Under the pieces are notes generated by a model that saw only the letters and a program-made list of their open reading frames with translations, was not told the DNA's origin and ran no database searches. The translations under genes were made by a program, and so were the position numbers. A stretch of 64,000 bases of DNA. It comes from Candidatus Melainabacteria bacterium. Lineage in GTDB: Bacteria; Cyanobacteriota; Vampirovibrionia; 2-02-FULL-35-15. The DNA lies in NCBI GenBank assembly GCA_023250195.1, contig JAHFBF010000001.1, positions 209,907 to 273,906 of the forward strand. Direction: 5' to 3'. This document shows, one piece after another, positions 10,908 to 19,593 of the stretch; within the stretch, counting starts at the first letter, position 1, and each line of letters starts with the position of its first letter.

Positions 10908-13021
10908 TGAATTTTAAAAAGGATTGTATTTTTTTCTCGCTAACAATAACTATAGTATTACTGTTTTTCCTACATACTTTAACTTATCCTTGGAAAAACT
11001 TTGACGACAATATAATTTTTCAAGAAACAGTCTTACCAATACCAAAATCATTTTCTGAAATATTTGAGTATATAAAGCTGTTTGGGTTAAACCATCATTT
11101 TGAAGCAAGCAATCCTTTTTACTCAAGTATTGCAAATCTTAGAAGTGAGCCATTCAATTTTTTTATCATGTTAATTGTTTTATGGCTTTTTCAGAAAAAT
11201 GCCTTCCTTTATCATCTTCTGTCACTTTCATTTCATATCCTTAATACCTGTCTTCTTTTTCTTATACTTAATAATATCTACTCTAATTACATAAAATTAA
11301 ATTCTAAGTTTTTACAGAAAATCAGGGTCACTTTAATTTCTATACTTACTTTATTTTGGGCACTTAATCCCTTAAATGTAGAATCCATTCTACTTTCCAC
11401 TAACTGGCCTGCTACCTTAAGCTATTTCTTTTGTTTGCTGGTTTTTTATCTAAGTACAAATCAGGATTCTACAAATGAAAGCTTTTTAAAGCCTTTTGGA
11501 ATATTTGTTTTGTTTCTAACCTCATTATTCATCTGTGAACACACGATTACTTTCCCGGCAATTATATTTTTCTATGTTTTTATTCAAAGTAATTCACTAA
11601 AAGCAGCTATAAAAAAGACTTTACCATTACTTTTTGCCACTATGCCATTTATCACTTATTTTTTACTCTCACAAACTAAAAGTAATTTTATATCAACAAG
11701 CACAAACGATTTACAATTATTTCTTGAGAGAATTTTCTGGTTATCACCACAAATATTTTTCCATTTTATAAAACTAATCTTGCTCCCCCTGCATCTATCA
11801 ATTGATCAAACAGCCTTTGTAAGCCTTTCTAAAAGTCTGCTTGAACCTTATGCAATGTTCTGCAGCATTTTTATGTACAGCTTACTGCTAATTACACTTA
11901 TCTCACTTATAAATATAAAAAGGTCGTTTTCTCATTTGTTCGTTATTCTGTTTATGCCTTTTTTTATTGCCCTGCTGCCTTTTCTACACATAATTTCACC
12001 GATTTATAACCTTGCAAGTGAAAGATATTTATATTTCTGTCTATTATTTTTAATTCTTGGCATCTCGAATATTATTTTCTTTTTTCTGGCAAAATATCCT
12101 AAAGAAAATCCATATAAATATTTTTTAGTTTTTCTTGTTTTAATTTTTACTGTTACTTATTCATTTAGAGCATATGCAAGAACTCTTGACTGGAAAGACA
12201 GTAATACACTGCTTAACTCAACAATTAATATTTCACCAAACAATCTGCTCAAAGGACTAAGACAAGAGTCTTTAGCATCCTCAATACAATTACTTTCCGG
12301 AACATCAGATGAATCGTTATCCTATACAAAAAAAGCTATTACCTCCTTAAAAAAAGCCTTCATAGAATTTAAAGACCAAAGTGCTCTTTATGAACAAATA
12401 ATTCCAAAAATAATAAAGTTTTATGGACTTGATCCACAAACATTATTAGCAAAATCCGTCTTTCTACTTGCTTTTTGCAGTTATGATTTAAATAATGACC
12501 CGGAAATGGTTTACAAAATCATTTACCCTTATATTAATTATTCAAATGTTACAGATACACAAATTTTAAAATTTTATTATAAGATCTTATTTCTAAGCAA
12601 AAGAATTGATGACGCAGAAAGGTTGCTTTTACAAAATTTAAAGCAAAATAAAATAAATCCAGCCTTATATATAGCTTTATCGGACTTATCAGAATACAAA
12701 TACAAAGATTTAAAACAAACCGAGAATTATCTACTGCTTTCACATAAATATTTTCCCTATGAACAAGCTACATTATTTGGATTACAAAGGCTTTATAGAA
12801 GTTTAAACAATCCTGAAAAGTTTGCATTTTATTCATATTTATATGGACTTAGAATACATGATCCGATTTCTCTAAAAGATGCTGCATATATTTACATAAG
12901 ATTAGGCAATAAAGATACATCAAAAATAATTATCAATAAACTTCTTAAGTATTATCCTATAGATGAGCAAACATTAAGAATTAAAATCTTATATGAGCAA
13001 AACTTTGGCGGAGTAAATTAG
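10907..13021 (+). CDS. TMTC-like GT-C/TPR membrane protein, array copy 6
   Basis: 704 residues; stop and start share one base (TAATG). Acidic pair D33-D34 (NFDDN), the NP variant ALNPLNVES, SPQIFFHFIKL, LSIDQ, SERYLYF near 370 and LDWKDS. A GGTGG stretch about 11 bases before the ATG could serve as ribosome binding site; few genes here have one. The C-terminal TPR part (LYRSLNNPEKFAFYSYLYGL and following) is nearly the same as in copy 5, marking a comparatively young duplication. Confidence 0.72.
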   Translation: MNFKKDCIFFSLTITIVLLFFLHTLTYPWKNFDDNIIFQETVLPIPKSFSEIFEYIKLFGLNHHFEASNPFYSSIANLRSEPFNFFIMLIVLWLFQKNAFLYHLLSLSFHILNTCLLFLILNNIYSNYIKLNSKFLQKIRVTLISILTLFWALNPLNVESILLSTNWPATLSYFFCLLVFYLSTNQDSTNESFLKPFGIFVLFLTSLFICEHTITFPAIIFFYVFIQSNSLKAAIKKTLPLLFATMPFITYFLLSQTKSNFISTSTNDLQLFLERIFWLSPQIFFHFIKLILLPLHLSIDQTAFVSLSKSLLEPYAMFCSIFMYSLLLITLISLINIKRSFSHLFVILFMPFFIALLPFLHIISPIYNLASERYLYFCLLFLILGISNIIFFFLAKYPKENPYKYFLVFLVLIFTVTYSFRAYARTLDWKDSNTLLNSTINISPNNLLKGLRQESLASSIQLLSGTSDESLSYTKKAITSLKKAFIEFKDQSALYEQIIPKIIKFYGLDPQTLLAKSVFLLAFCSYDLNNDPEMVYKIIYPYINYSNVTDTQILKFYYKILFLSKRIDDAERLLLQNLKQNKINPALYIALSDLSEYKYKDLKQTENYLLLSHKYFPYEQATLFGLQRLYRSLNNPEKFAFYSYLYGLRIHDPISLKDAAYIYIRLGNKDTSKIIINKLLKYYPIDEQTLRIKILYEQNFGGVN

Positions 13022-15060
13022 TGAAATTGAAAAAAGATTATATATTTTGTTTTATTACAGGAATGACAGTATTCTTGTTTTTTCTTCATACTTTAGGTTA
13101 TCCATGGAGACATTTTGATGAACAGATAATTTACAACGAAACCATATTGCCTATACCAAGATCATTTTCTGCAATATTTGAATACTTAACCCTATTTGGT
13201 CTGAATAATTATTTCGAGGCAAGTAATCCATTTTATTCCACTATTTCAAACCTAAGAAGCGATCCATTTAATTTTTTTCTTATATTATTTGTTTCATATT
13301 TTTTCCAGAAAAGTGCCTTTTTCTATCACTTGCTGTCACTTATCCTACATATCTTTAATACCTGTCTTTTATTTCTAATACTTAATACTGTTTTCCCCAG
13401 TAATTCAAATAAAACCAGATTAGCTCTAATTTCTTTGCTCACACTCTTTTGGGCACTAAATCCTTTAAATATAGAATCTATCTTATTCGCCACAAACTGG
13501 CCGGCTCTTTTAACTTATTTCATTTGCTTCTTGATTTTTTACCTAAGTATTAAAAAAGAGGCTTCAACAGGAGGATTATTACAATCAACAATAATATTCG
13601 TTTTGTTTCTAGTTGCTTTATTTACATGTGAACATACTATTACTTTACCGGTTGTTTTATTTTGTTACTTGTTTGGAAATAAAACTTCTTTAAAAACATG
13701 CATAAGAAAGACTCTTCCTTTATTTTTTGCCACTATGCCATTTATTATTTATTTTTTATTTTCCCCAACTAAAAATAACTTAATATCAATTCATCCGAAT
13801 AATCTTCAATTATTCTGTGAACGTATTTTTTGGCTCTCACCACAAATATTTTTCCATTTTATAAAGTTAATTTTATTCCCTCTACATTTAACCATTGATC
13901 AAAGTGCTCTGGTTAAGCTCTCCAATACTTTGTTTGAGCCTTATTCAATATTTTGTTTTACGTTTATGTTTGGCTTAATAAGCTTCTTAATAATTGCAGC
14001 TGTAAATTTAAAACAAAAGCTTTATTTCTGTTTCTTTATTTTATTTATCCCATTTTTCCTTTCACTTGCCCCCTTCCTGCATATAATTTCACCTTTATAT
14101 AATCTTGTCAGCGAAAGATATTTTTATTTTCCATTATTCTTTTTAACCATTGGACTTTCACACATCTTGTTTGTTCTATCAAACAATGCCTCGATTAAAA
14201 AAATAGCCGGGATTACTACTCTAACTTTTTTAATAGTAACTTCCTTTTCCTGTAAAGCTTATTTCAGGACTATGGACTGGAAAGACAGCGCTTCACTTTT
14301 TATGTCAGCATTAAAAGAGTCAAAAAGTGATCTTATTAAAGGGCTTAGAATGGAAATGTTGGGAGGGGTTTTATACTCCTATTATGGTGATTCTAAATCA
14401 AAAGAAACCGGGAAAAGATTTATAGAAGAAGGATTGTACATTTTAGAAAACTCATTAAGAAACCTGGAATTAGAAAAAATAAAATATCAGAACCATTTAC
14501 CACGGATTATAAAATTTTATGGTTTAGATCCTAGAACAATTCAAGCAAAAACAGCTTATCTACTTGCTTTTACAAAGCTTGGGCTGGGAACAAGCCATGA
14601 AAAAGCATATGAGCTGATGAAACCACATATGGAAGATTTTTCTATCATTGACACACAAATTTTAGACTTATACACAGGACTTTTATTTTCATTACAAAAA
14701 ATAGATGACGCTGAAACACTGCTAAAACATGCATTAGAAAAGAAATTAAGTCCTATAATACTACTCCCTCTTTCTGAAATATATAAAAATAAATATAAAG
14801 ACCTGTCAACTGCTGAAAATCTACTTAAAAAATCCTTCAAATACTTCCCATATGACTCATCAACGCTTCTAAGTCTGAAGAATTTTTATTTACAGATTCG
14901 AAGACCATATGAATATGCATTTTATTCATATTTATATGGTTTAAGGACTCATTCAAAGGAAAGTTTAGAAGAGTCTCTAAAAGTCTATCAAAGCTTATAT
15001 AATCAAAAAATGATAGATAGGATAAACACACAGTTACAATATGTCGAAGAAAAAAAATAA
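13021..15060 (+). CDS. TMTC-like GT-C/TPR membrane protein, array copy 7 (GTG start)
   Basis: 679 residues, the shortest complete copy. The start is GTG, sharing one base with the previous stop (TAGTG); the protein begins MKLKKDY, matching copy 6 (MNFKKDC), which supports this start. Acidic pair D33-E34, the NP variant ALNPLNIES, SPQIFFHFIKL, LTIDQ, SERYFYFP near 364, MDWKDS and YGLD. Third member of the subgroup of copies 5-7. TPR units end with LYGLRTHS followed by a short charged tail. Confidence 0.72.
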   Translation: MKLKKDYIFCFITGMTVFLFFLHTLGYPWRHFDEQIIYNETILPIPRSFSAIFEYLTLFGLNNYFEASNPFYSTISNLRSDPFNFFLILFVSYFFQKSAFFYHLLSLILHIFNTCLLFLILNTVFPSNSNKTRLALISLLTLFWALNPLNIESILFATNWPALLTYFICFLIFYLSIKKEASTGGLLQSTIIFVLFLVALFTCEHTITLPVVLFCYLFGNKTSLKTCIRKTLPLFFATMPFIIYFLFSPTKNNLISIHPNNLQLFCERIFWLSPQIFFHFIKLILFPLHLTIDQSALVKLSNTLFEPYSIFCFTFMFGLISFLIIAAVNLKQKLYFCFFILFIPFFLSLAPFLHIISPLYNLVSERYFYFPLFFLTIGLSHILFVLSNNASIKKIAGITTLTFLIVTSFSCKAYFRTMDWKDSASLFMSALKESKSDLIKGLRMEMLGGVLYSYYGDSKSKETGKRFIEEGLYILENSLRNLELEKIKYQNHLPRIIKFYGLDPRTIQAKTAYLLAFTKLGLGTSHEKAYELMKPHMEDFSIIDTQILDLYTGLLFSLQKIDDAETLLKHALEKKLSPIILLPLSEIYKNKYKDLSTAENLLKKSFKYFPYDSSTLLSLKNFYLQIRRPYEYAFYSYLYGLRTHSKESLEESLKVYQSLYNQKMIDRINTQLQYVEEKK

Positions 15061-17479
15061 AGTTATTCAAACAAAACCAATAGTTAAAGAAAAAACATCT
15101 TTAAAAGATTTAATTCTGGATATAAAAAATGTTGATCTGCTGATTTGTATGATCATACTTCTAGTCTTATTTATTCCTACACTTAATCGTCCATGGTTAA
15201 CTTATGATGAAAGAATAATTTATGACAGCTTATATTTCCCCACTCCAAAGTCTTTTGGAGAAATTTTTGAAATCTTTGAGAATTTTGGTTCAAGCTTTAA
15301 TCTTTTTTCTTCAAATTCAATGTATTCTTCAAACTACATAATCAGATCATGCCCATTATGTTTATTAATGTGGACCTTTACAAATTTTTTTCTACAAAAA
15401 CAACCTATTCTTTTTCATTTACTAAATTTAACTCTCCATATTTTCAACACATCTCTGATTTACTTTATTTTAAAGATTACTTTAGGTACTACAAAAATTG
15501 AGAGTTCTTTAATGAAAAGATTTCTTCCGGCAATATTAACTTTATTATGGGCAATTCATCCGGTAATGCTAGAGTCAGTTTTACTGTCAACAAACTTTGG
15601 AGCAACTTTAAGCTACTGTTTCTTTTTTGGATTTTTATTGGATTTCTTAATGAACAAGAGTAGAAATACTTCTTTACTTAGAGAATTTTTAATCCCTGTA
15701 ATTTTTCTAATTCCATTGCTTACCAATGAATACATCATCACTTTACCTTTTGTATTATTTATTATTTCTTTCTATGATACCTACAAAACGAATTCACTAA
15801 AAAAAGCAATTAAAGTAAGTATTGAAGAAACTAAACCCTATTTTGTTGGCTTGATTGTTTATTTGATTTTTTATTCTTTATCAAACAACAGGATAATTCA
15901 TCCGCTTATCGGAAATCAGTTAATCGCTTTTACAGAAAGGGTTTTCTGGCTTGCTCCCCAAATATTTGTTCACTTTTTAAAACTTGTTTTTTATCCTAAG
16001 GTTTTATCTACGGATCAAACTCTTTTTGTTCATCTGGATAAAACCTTACTTGCTCCATATTCTTTGCTTTGCCTTTTAACACTTGCTTCCTGGCTTTTGA
16101 TCCCCTTATATTTATTCATTAAAAAGAGGAAAGCAGCAGATGTTTTTCTCTTATGCTGGACTTTTTTCTTTGCATTATTGCCTTTTTTACATATTCTTGT
16201 TCCATCCTATTTGTTAGCAGCTGAAAGATATTTATACTGTCCATTAGCTTTATTAAGCTTAGGACTGTTAAAAATTATACTGAATCAATCAAATAAAAAA
16301 ATATTTATTGCTTCATCAATATTTTTAACTTTAGCTTTGTTGCTTTGTGTATCAAGGTCATATTACAGAGCATTGGATTGGAAGGATAATTATTCATTTA
16401 TAATTTCGACTTATAATTCAACCAAAGATCCACTTGTAAAAGCAATAAAACTAAATATGCTGGCTGAAACATTGAATATTGTTAATCCAAAACAAAATGA
16501 AACACTAAAGGGACAATATGAAGATGTTTTAAAACTCTTAAAGCAGGCTAAAAAGGAAAACACAGAGCTGAAAAATAAATGTCAGGATACTCTGCCGCTG
16601 ATTGTCAAATCATACGGGCTTGATTATGATTCAATGCTGGCTAAGACTATATCTTTACAAGCTATTATCAGATGCTTAAAGTTAAAAGAAGATTACCACA
16701 TTGGAATTAAACTATTAAAACCCTATATTAATAAACCAGAATTATTAGATCCAAGGATTTTTGAGATTTACACAAACTGGTTAATTGCTGACAAAAAAAT
16801 TCCTAAGGCAAAACATGTTTTATTAAAAGCAAATTCCACTTATCCACATATTTCTTCCATACTAATGCAATTATTTGATTTAACAATGAAATATGAAAAT
16901 AATAAAAAGAAAGCAGAGGGATATCTTAAAGAAGCATTAAAATACTATCCAAACGATATTACAATTCTTAGCAGGGCTGCTCTTTTTTACCAGGGACAAA
17001 AAAACAGCTTATTAGTAGCAAGATATTCATATTTATATGGTCTATTAACACAATCAAAGTCTGCTTATCAGCAGGCACTGTCAAATTATTTAGACGCTGG
17101 AAAGCGAAGAGATGCTAAAAAAATTGTATCCAAACTTTTAAAAATCGATCCTGATAATCCTGAGACTTTATATTTTATAAGTGATTACTACTATAAAACA
17201 AATAATAATGAAAAAGCTCTTTCCTCTCTTATAAAGGCTTATTCAATTGGGCTAAATAGATCAGCTAGTCCAAAACTTATGTTTAATATTGGCTATACAC
17301 TGGCAAAACTTCATTTCCTGCTTGGAAATAAAGAGCCGGCTATTACACTTGCAAAAGAAATACTTAATTTTACAGATAACGACAATAAGTCTTTAATTAA
17401 GCTTGCTAAACTTTATAAGTCTCTTGATTTAAAAGAAGACCTAAATGCATGTTTAAAAAAGATAAATTTGACATTATAA
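15041..17479 (+). CDS. TMTC-like GT-C/TPR membrane protein, array copy 8
   Basis: 812 residues, the longest copy; it starts 20 bases inside copy 7. A lysine-rich cytoplasmic tail of about 30 residues precedes the first membrane helix. Acidic pair D56-E57 (TYDER), HPVMLES, APQIFVHFLKL, LSTDQ, AERYLYCP near 392, LDWKDN and YGLDYDS. The TPR region is extended by about two units (ending near 805), as in copies 1 and 10. Closest to copy 9 (shared SSN, YCP and DNYSFI motifs). Confidence 0.72.
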   Translation: MSKKKNKVIQTKPIVKEKTSLKDLILDIKNVDLLICMIILLVLFIPTLNRPWLTYDERIIYDSLYFPTPKSFGEIFEIFENFGSSFNLFSSNSMYSSNYIIRSCPLCLLMWTFTNFFLQKQPILFHLLNLTLHIFNTSLIYFILKITLGTTKIESSLMKRFLPAILTLLWAIHPVMLESVLLSTNFGATLSYCFFFGFLLDFLMNKSRNTSLLREFLIPVIFLIPLLTNEYIITLPFVLFIISFYDTYKTNSLKKAIKVSIEETKPYFVGLIVYLIFYSLSNNRIIHPLIGNQLIAFTERVFWLAPQIFVHFLKLVFYPKVLSTDQTLFVHLDKTLLAPYSLLCLLTLASWLLIPLYLFIKKRKAADVFLLCWTFFFALLPFLHILVPSYLLAAERYLYCPLALLSLGLLKIILNQSNKKIFIASSIFLTLALLLCVSRSYYRALDWKDNYSFIISTYNSTKDPLVKAIKLNMLAETLNIVNPKQNETLKGQYEDVLKLLKQAKKENTELKNKCQDTLPLIVKSYGLDYDSMLAKTISLQAIIRCLKLKEDYHIGIKLLKPYINKPELLDPRIFEIYTNWLIADKKIPKAKHVLLKANSTYPHISSILMQLFDLTMKYENNKKKAEGYLKEALKYYPNDITILSRAALFYQGQKNSLLVARYSYLYGLLTQSKSAYQQALSNYLDAGKRRDAKKIVSKLLKIDPDNPETLYFISDYYYKTNNNEKALSSLIKAYSIGLNRSASPKLMFNIGYTLAKLHFLLGNKEPAITLAKEILNFTDNDNKSLIKLAKLYKSLDLKEDLNACLKKINLTL

Positions 17480-19593
17480 ATCTATTAATTTGCTTAGCTG
17501 TAATTCTATTATTATTTATTCCAACCTTAAGCCGACCTTGGTTAATTTACGACGAAAGGGCAACATTTGACAATTCGTTTTTCCCTTCACCTGCTAGTTT
17601 TTCTGAAATTTTTGAAGTGTTTAAAGAATTTGGATTAAATTTTAATTTTATATCTTCCAATATAATTTATTCTTCTAATTCAGTAATAAGATCTTCTCCT
17701 ATAAGCCTTATATTAAACACGTTTATAAGCTTCTTCTTTAAAAAAAATCATATTTACTACCATTTATTTATATTGATTCTCCATATTATAAATACTTTTC
17801 TTATCTATTTCATAATAAAAAGCTTTATTGCCCCCGAAGATTTGAGCAAGAAGCAACAAAGCGCTGAGAGGCGCTTTATACCAAATAATAATTTTTCAAA
17901 ACGCCTGATATTAATATTTCTCAGTCTAATATGGGCAATTCACCCTGTAATGATTGAATCTGTACTCCTGTCCACAAATTTTCCACGTTTATTAACTTAT
18001 ACTTTTTTCTTTGGATTTGTCCTTGACTTTTTAAAGAATAGAGAACGAAACAAAACTATTAAAAGATGGATAATTATTCCATTATTATTTCTCATTCCAA
18101 TGTTTAGTACTGAATGTATGATTGTCCTTCCATTTGTACTTTTTATCATTGCATTCCAGGAATCATTTCAGAGAGAAAATTTAAAAACATCTCTTAAACA
18201 ATCCTTTAAACAAACAACTCCTTACTTTACAGGAATTATTATTTACCTTATCTATTTTTTCTTTTTATCACATATAAAAACCAATCAACCTTTAAGCAGC
18301 AATGAGCTTGTGGTCTTCTTAGAGAGAGTATTCTGGTTAAGTCCACAAATATTTTTTCATTCACTAAAGCTTATTTTTTATCCAAAGATACTATCAATCG
18401 ATCAAACACTGTTTGTACATTTAGGAAAAACTCTATTTGATCCATATGCAATATTTTGTCTTATATTCCTTATACTCTGGCTATTTGTTCCATTTTATTT
18501 TTTTGTATTTAAGAGGAAATTCCCTGATTTGTTTTTTATGAGCTGGGCTTTTTTCTTTGCATTACTACCTTTTTTACATATCCTTATGCCTTCATATGCA
18601 CTTAGTACAGAAAGATATTTATACTGCCCTCTTGCTTTTCTAATTTTCAGTTTGGCAAAAATACTCTCCAAAAACTCCAGATTTGCCTATCTGTTTTTAT
18701 TCATCTTATTGATGTCCTGCTTTATAAGAACGCATTACAGAACATTAGACTGGAAGGATAACTATTCATTTATCAATTCCACTTATAAATCTGCTAAAGA
18801 TCCCTTATTAAAAGCAATTGGACTTGGAATGCTTGCTAAAGCAATTATTATTCTTGAACCTGCAAAAACTATTGAAGCTAAAAAATATTTTATAGAAGTG
18901 TTGGAATTATTAAAAAAAGCCAGGATTGAAAATAAAAAGCTAAAGTTAAAGTTCCAGAAATCACTCCCTGCTGTAGTAAAGTCATATGGTCTTGATTATG
19001 ATTCACTACTTACAAAAATTTCATACCTGGAAGTTTCCTCCAGATGTCTCGAACTGAATGAAAGTCCTGGAATTGGCATAAAAATTCTAGAGCCTGTAAT
19101 GAAAAAAGCCAACAAATTAGATCCAAGGATTTTTGAACTATATTCACACTTGCTAATTCTTGAAAATAAATACCCTGAAGCAAAAAATATATTGCTAAGG
19201 GCAAACTCGTTATATCCACACACCCAATTTATCCTTACCAAGTTATTTGACTTAATCGTAAAGTATGAAAACAATCCACTTGAAGCTAAAAAATATCTTT
19301 TAGATGCCATTAATTATTACCAGTACGATATTCCCACCCTTACAAAAACTCATGACTTCTATCAATCTCAAGGGGATCTCACTAAAATTGCAAGATATGC
19401 CTACCTGTATGGACTAAGAACCAATTCTAAAGTTGCATATCAGCAGGCACTTTATCTCTATTTGGATAGAACTGATTTAAATAAAGCTAAAAATATTGTC
19501 TCAAAATTACTTGTTATAGATAAAAATGATCCAAAATCAATATATCTTATAAACTTATACTTCAACAAATTAAAGGATAAAAAGACCAATTAA
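17449..19593 (+). CDS. TMTC-like GT-C/TPR membrane protein, array copy 9
   Basis: 714 residues, starting 31 bases inside copy 8, the longest overlap in the array. Acidic pair D35-E36 (IYDER), HPVMIES, SPQIFFHSLKL, LSIDQ, TERYLYCP near 386, LDWKDN and YGLDYDS. Compared with copy 8 it carries about a dozen extra residues in the cytoplasmic loop before HPVMIES (SAERRF region). That extra DNA contains a small GC-rich inverted repeat at 17858-17877. It lacks the last TPR units of copy 8. Confidence 0.72.
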   Translation: MFKKDKFDIINLLICLAVILLLFIPTLSRPWLIYDERATFDNSFFPSPASFSEIFEVFKEFGLNFNFISSNIIYSSNSVIRSSPISLILNTFISFFFKKNHIYYHLFILILHIINTFLIYFIIKSFIAPEDLSKKQQSAERRFIPNNNFSKRLILIFLSLIWAIHPVMIESVLLSTNFPRLLTYTFFFGFVLDFLKNRERNKTIKRWIIIPLLFLIPMFSTECMIVLPFVLFIIAFQESFQRENLKTSLKQSFKQTTPYFTGIIIYLIYFFFLSHIKTNQPLSSNELVVFLERVFWLSPQIFFHSLKLIFYPKILSIDQTLFVHLGKTLFDPYAIFCLIFLILWLFVPFYFFVFKRKFPDLFFMSWAFFFALLPFLHILMPSYALSTERYLYCPLAFLIFSLAKILSKNSRFAYLFLFILLMSCFIRTHYRTLDWKDNYSFINSTYKSAKDPLLKAIGLGMLAKAIIILEPAKTIEAKKYFIEVLELLKKARIENKKLKLKFQKSLPAVVKSYGLDYDSLLTKISYLEVSSRCLELNESPGIGIKILEPVMKKANKLDPRIFELYSHLLILENKYPEAKNILLRANSLYPHTQFILTKLFDLIVKYENNPLEAKKYLLDAINYYQYDIPTLTKTHDFYQSQGDLTKIARYAYLYGLRTNSKVAYQQALYLYLDRTDLNKAKNIVSKLLVIDKNDPKSIYLINLYFNKLKDKKTN
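17858..17877. repeat. Small GC-rich inverted repeat inside array copy 9
   Basis: Seven-base arms AAAGCGC and GCGCTTT around a six-base loop, in the part of copy 9 that is absent from its sister copy 8. It is more GC-rich than the flanking DNA. This may be an inserted palindromic element, but a seven-base stem can also arise by chance. Confidence 0.35.

Noticed and set aside
14556..15070. Two minus-strand open frames opposite array copy 7
   Set aside because: Shadow frames of an AT-rich coding region; the plus-strand gene is conserved among ten paralogues.
18996..19310. Minus-strand frame of 104 codons opposite array copy 9
   Set aside because: Same reason: no recognisable domain and full overlap with a conserved TPR region.
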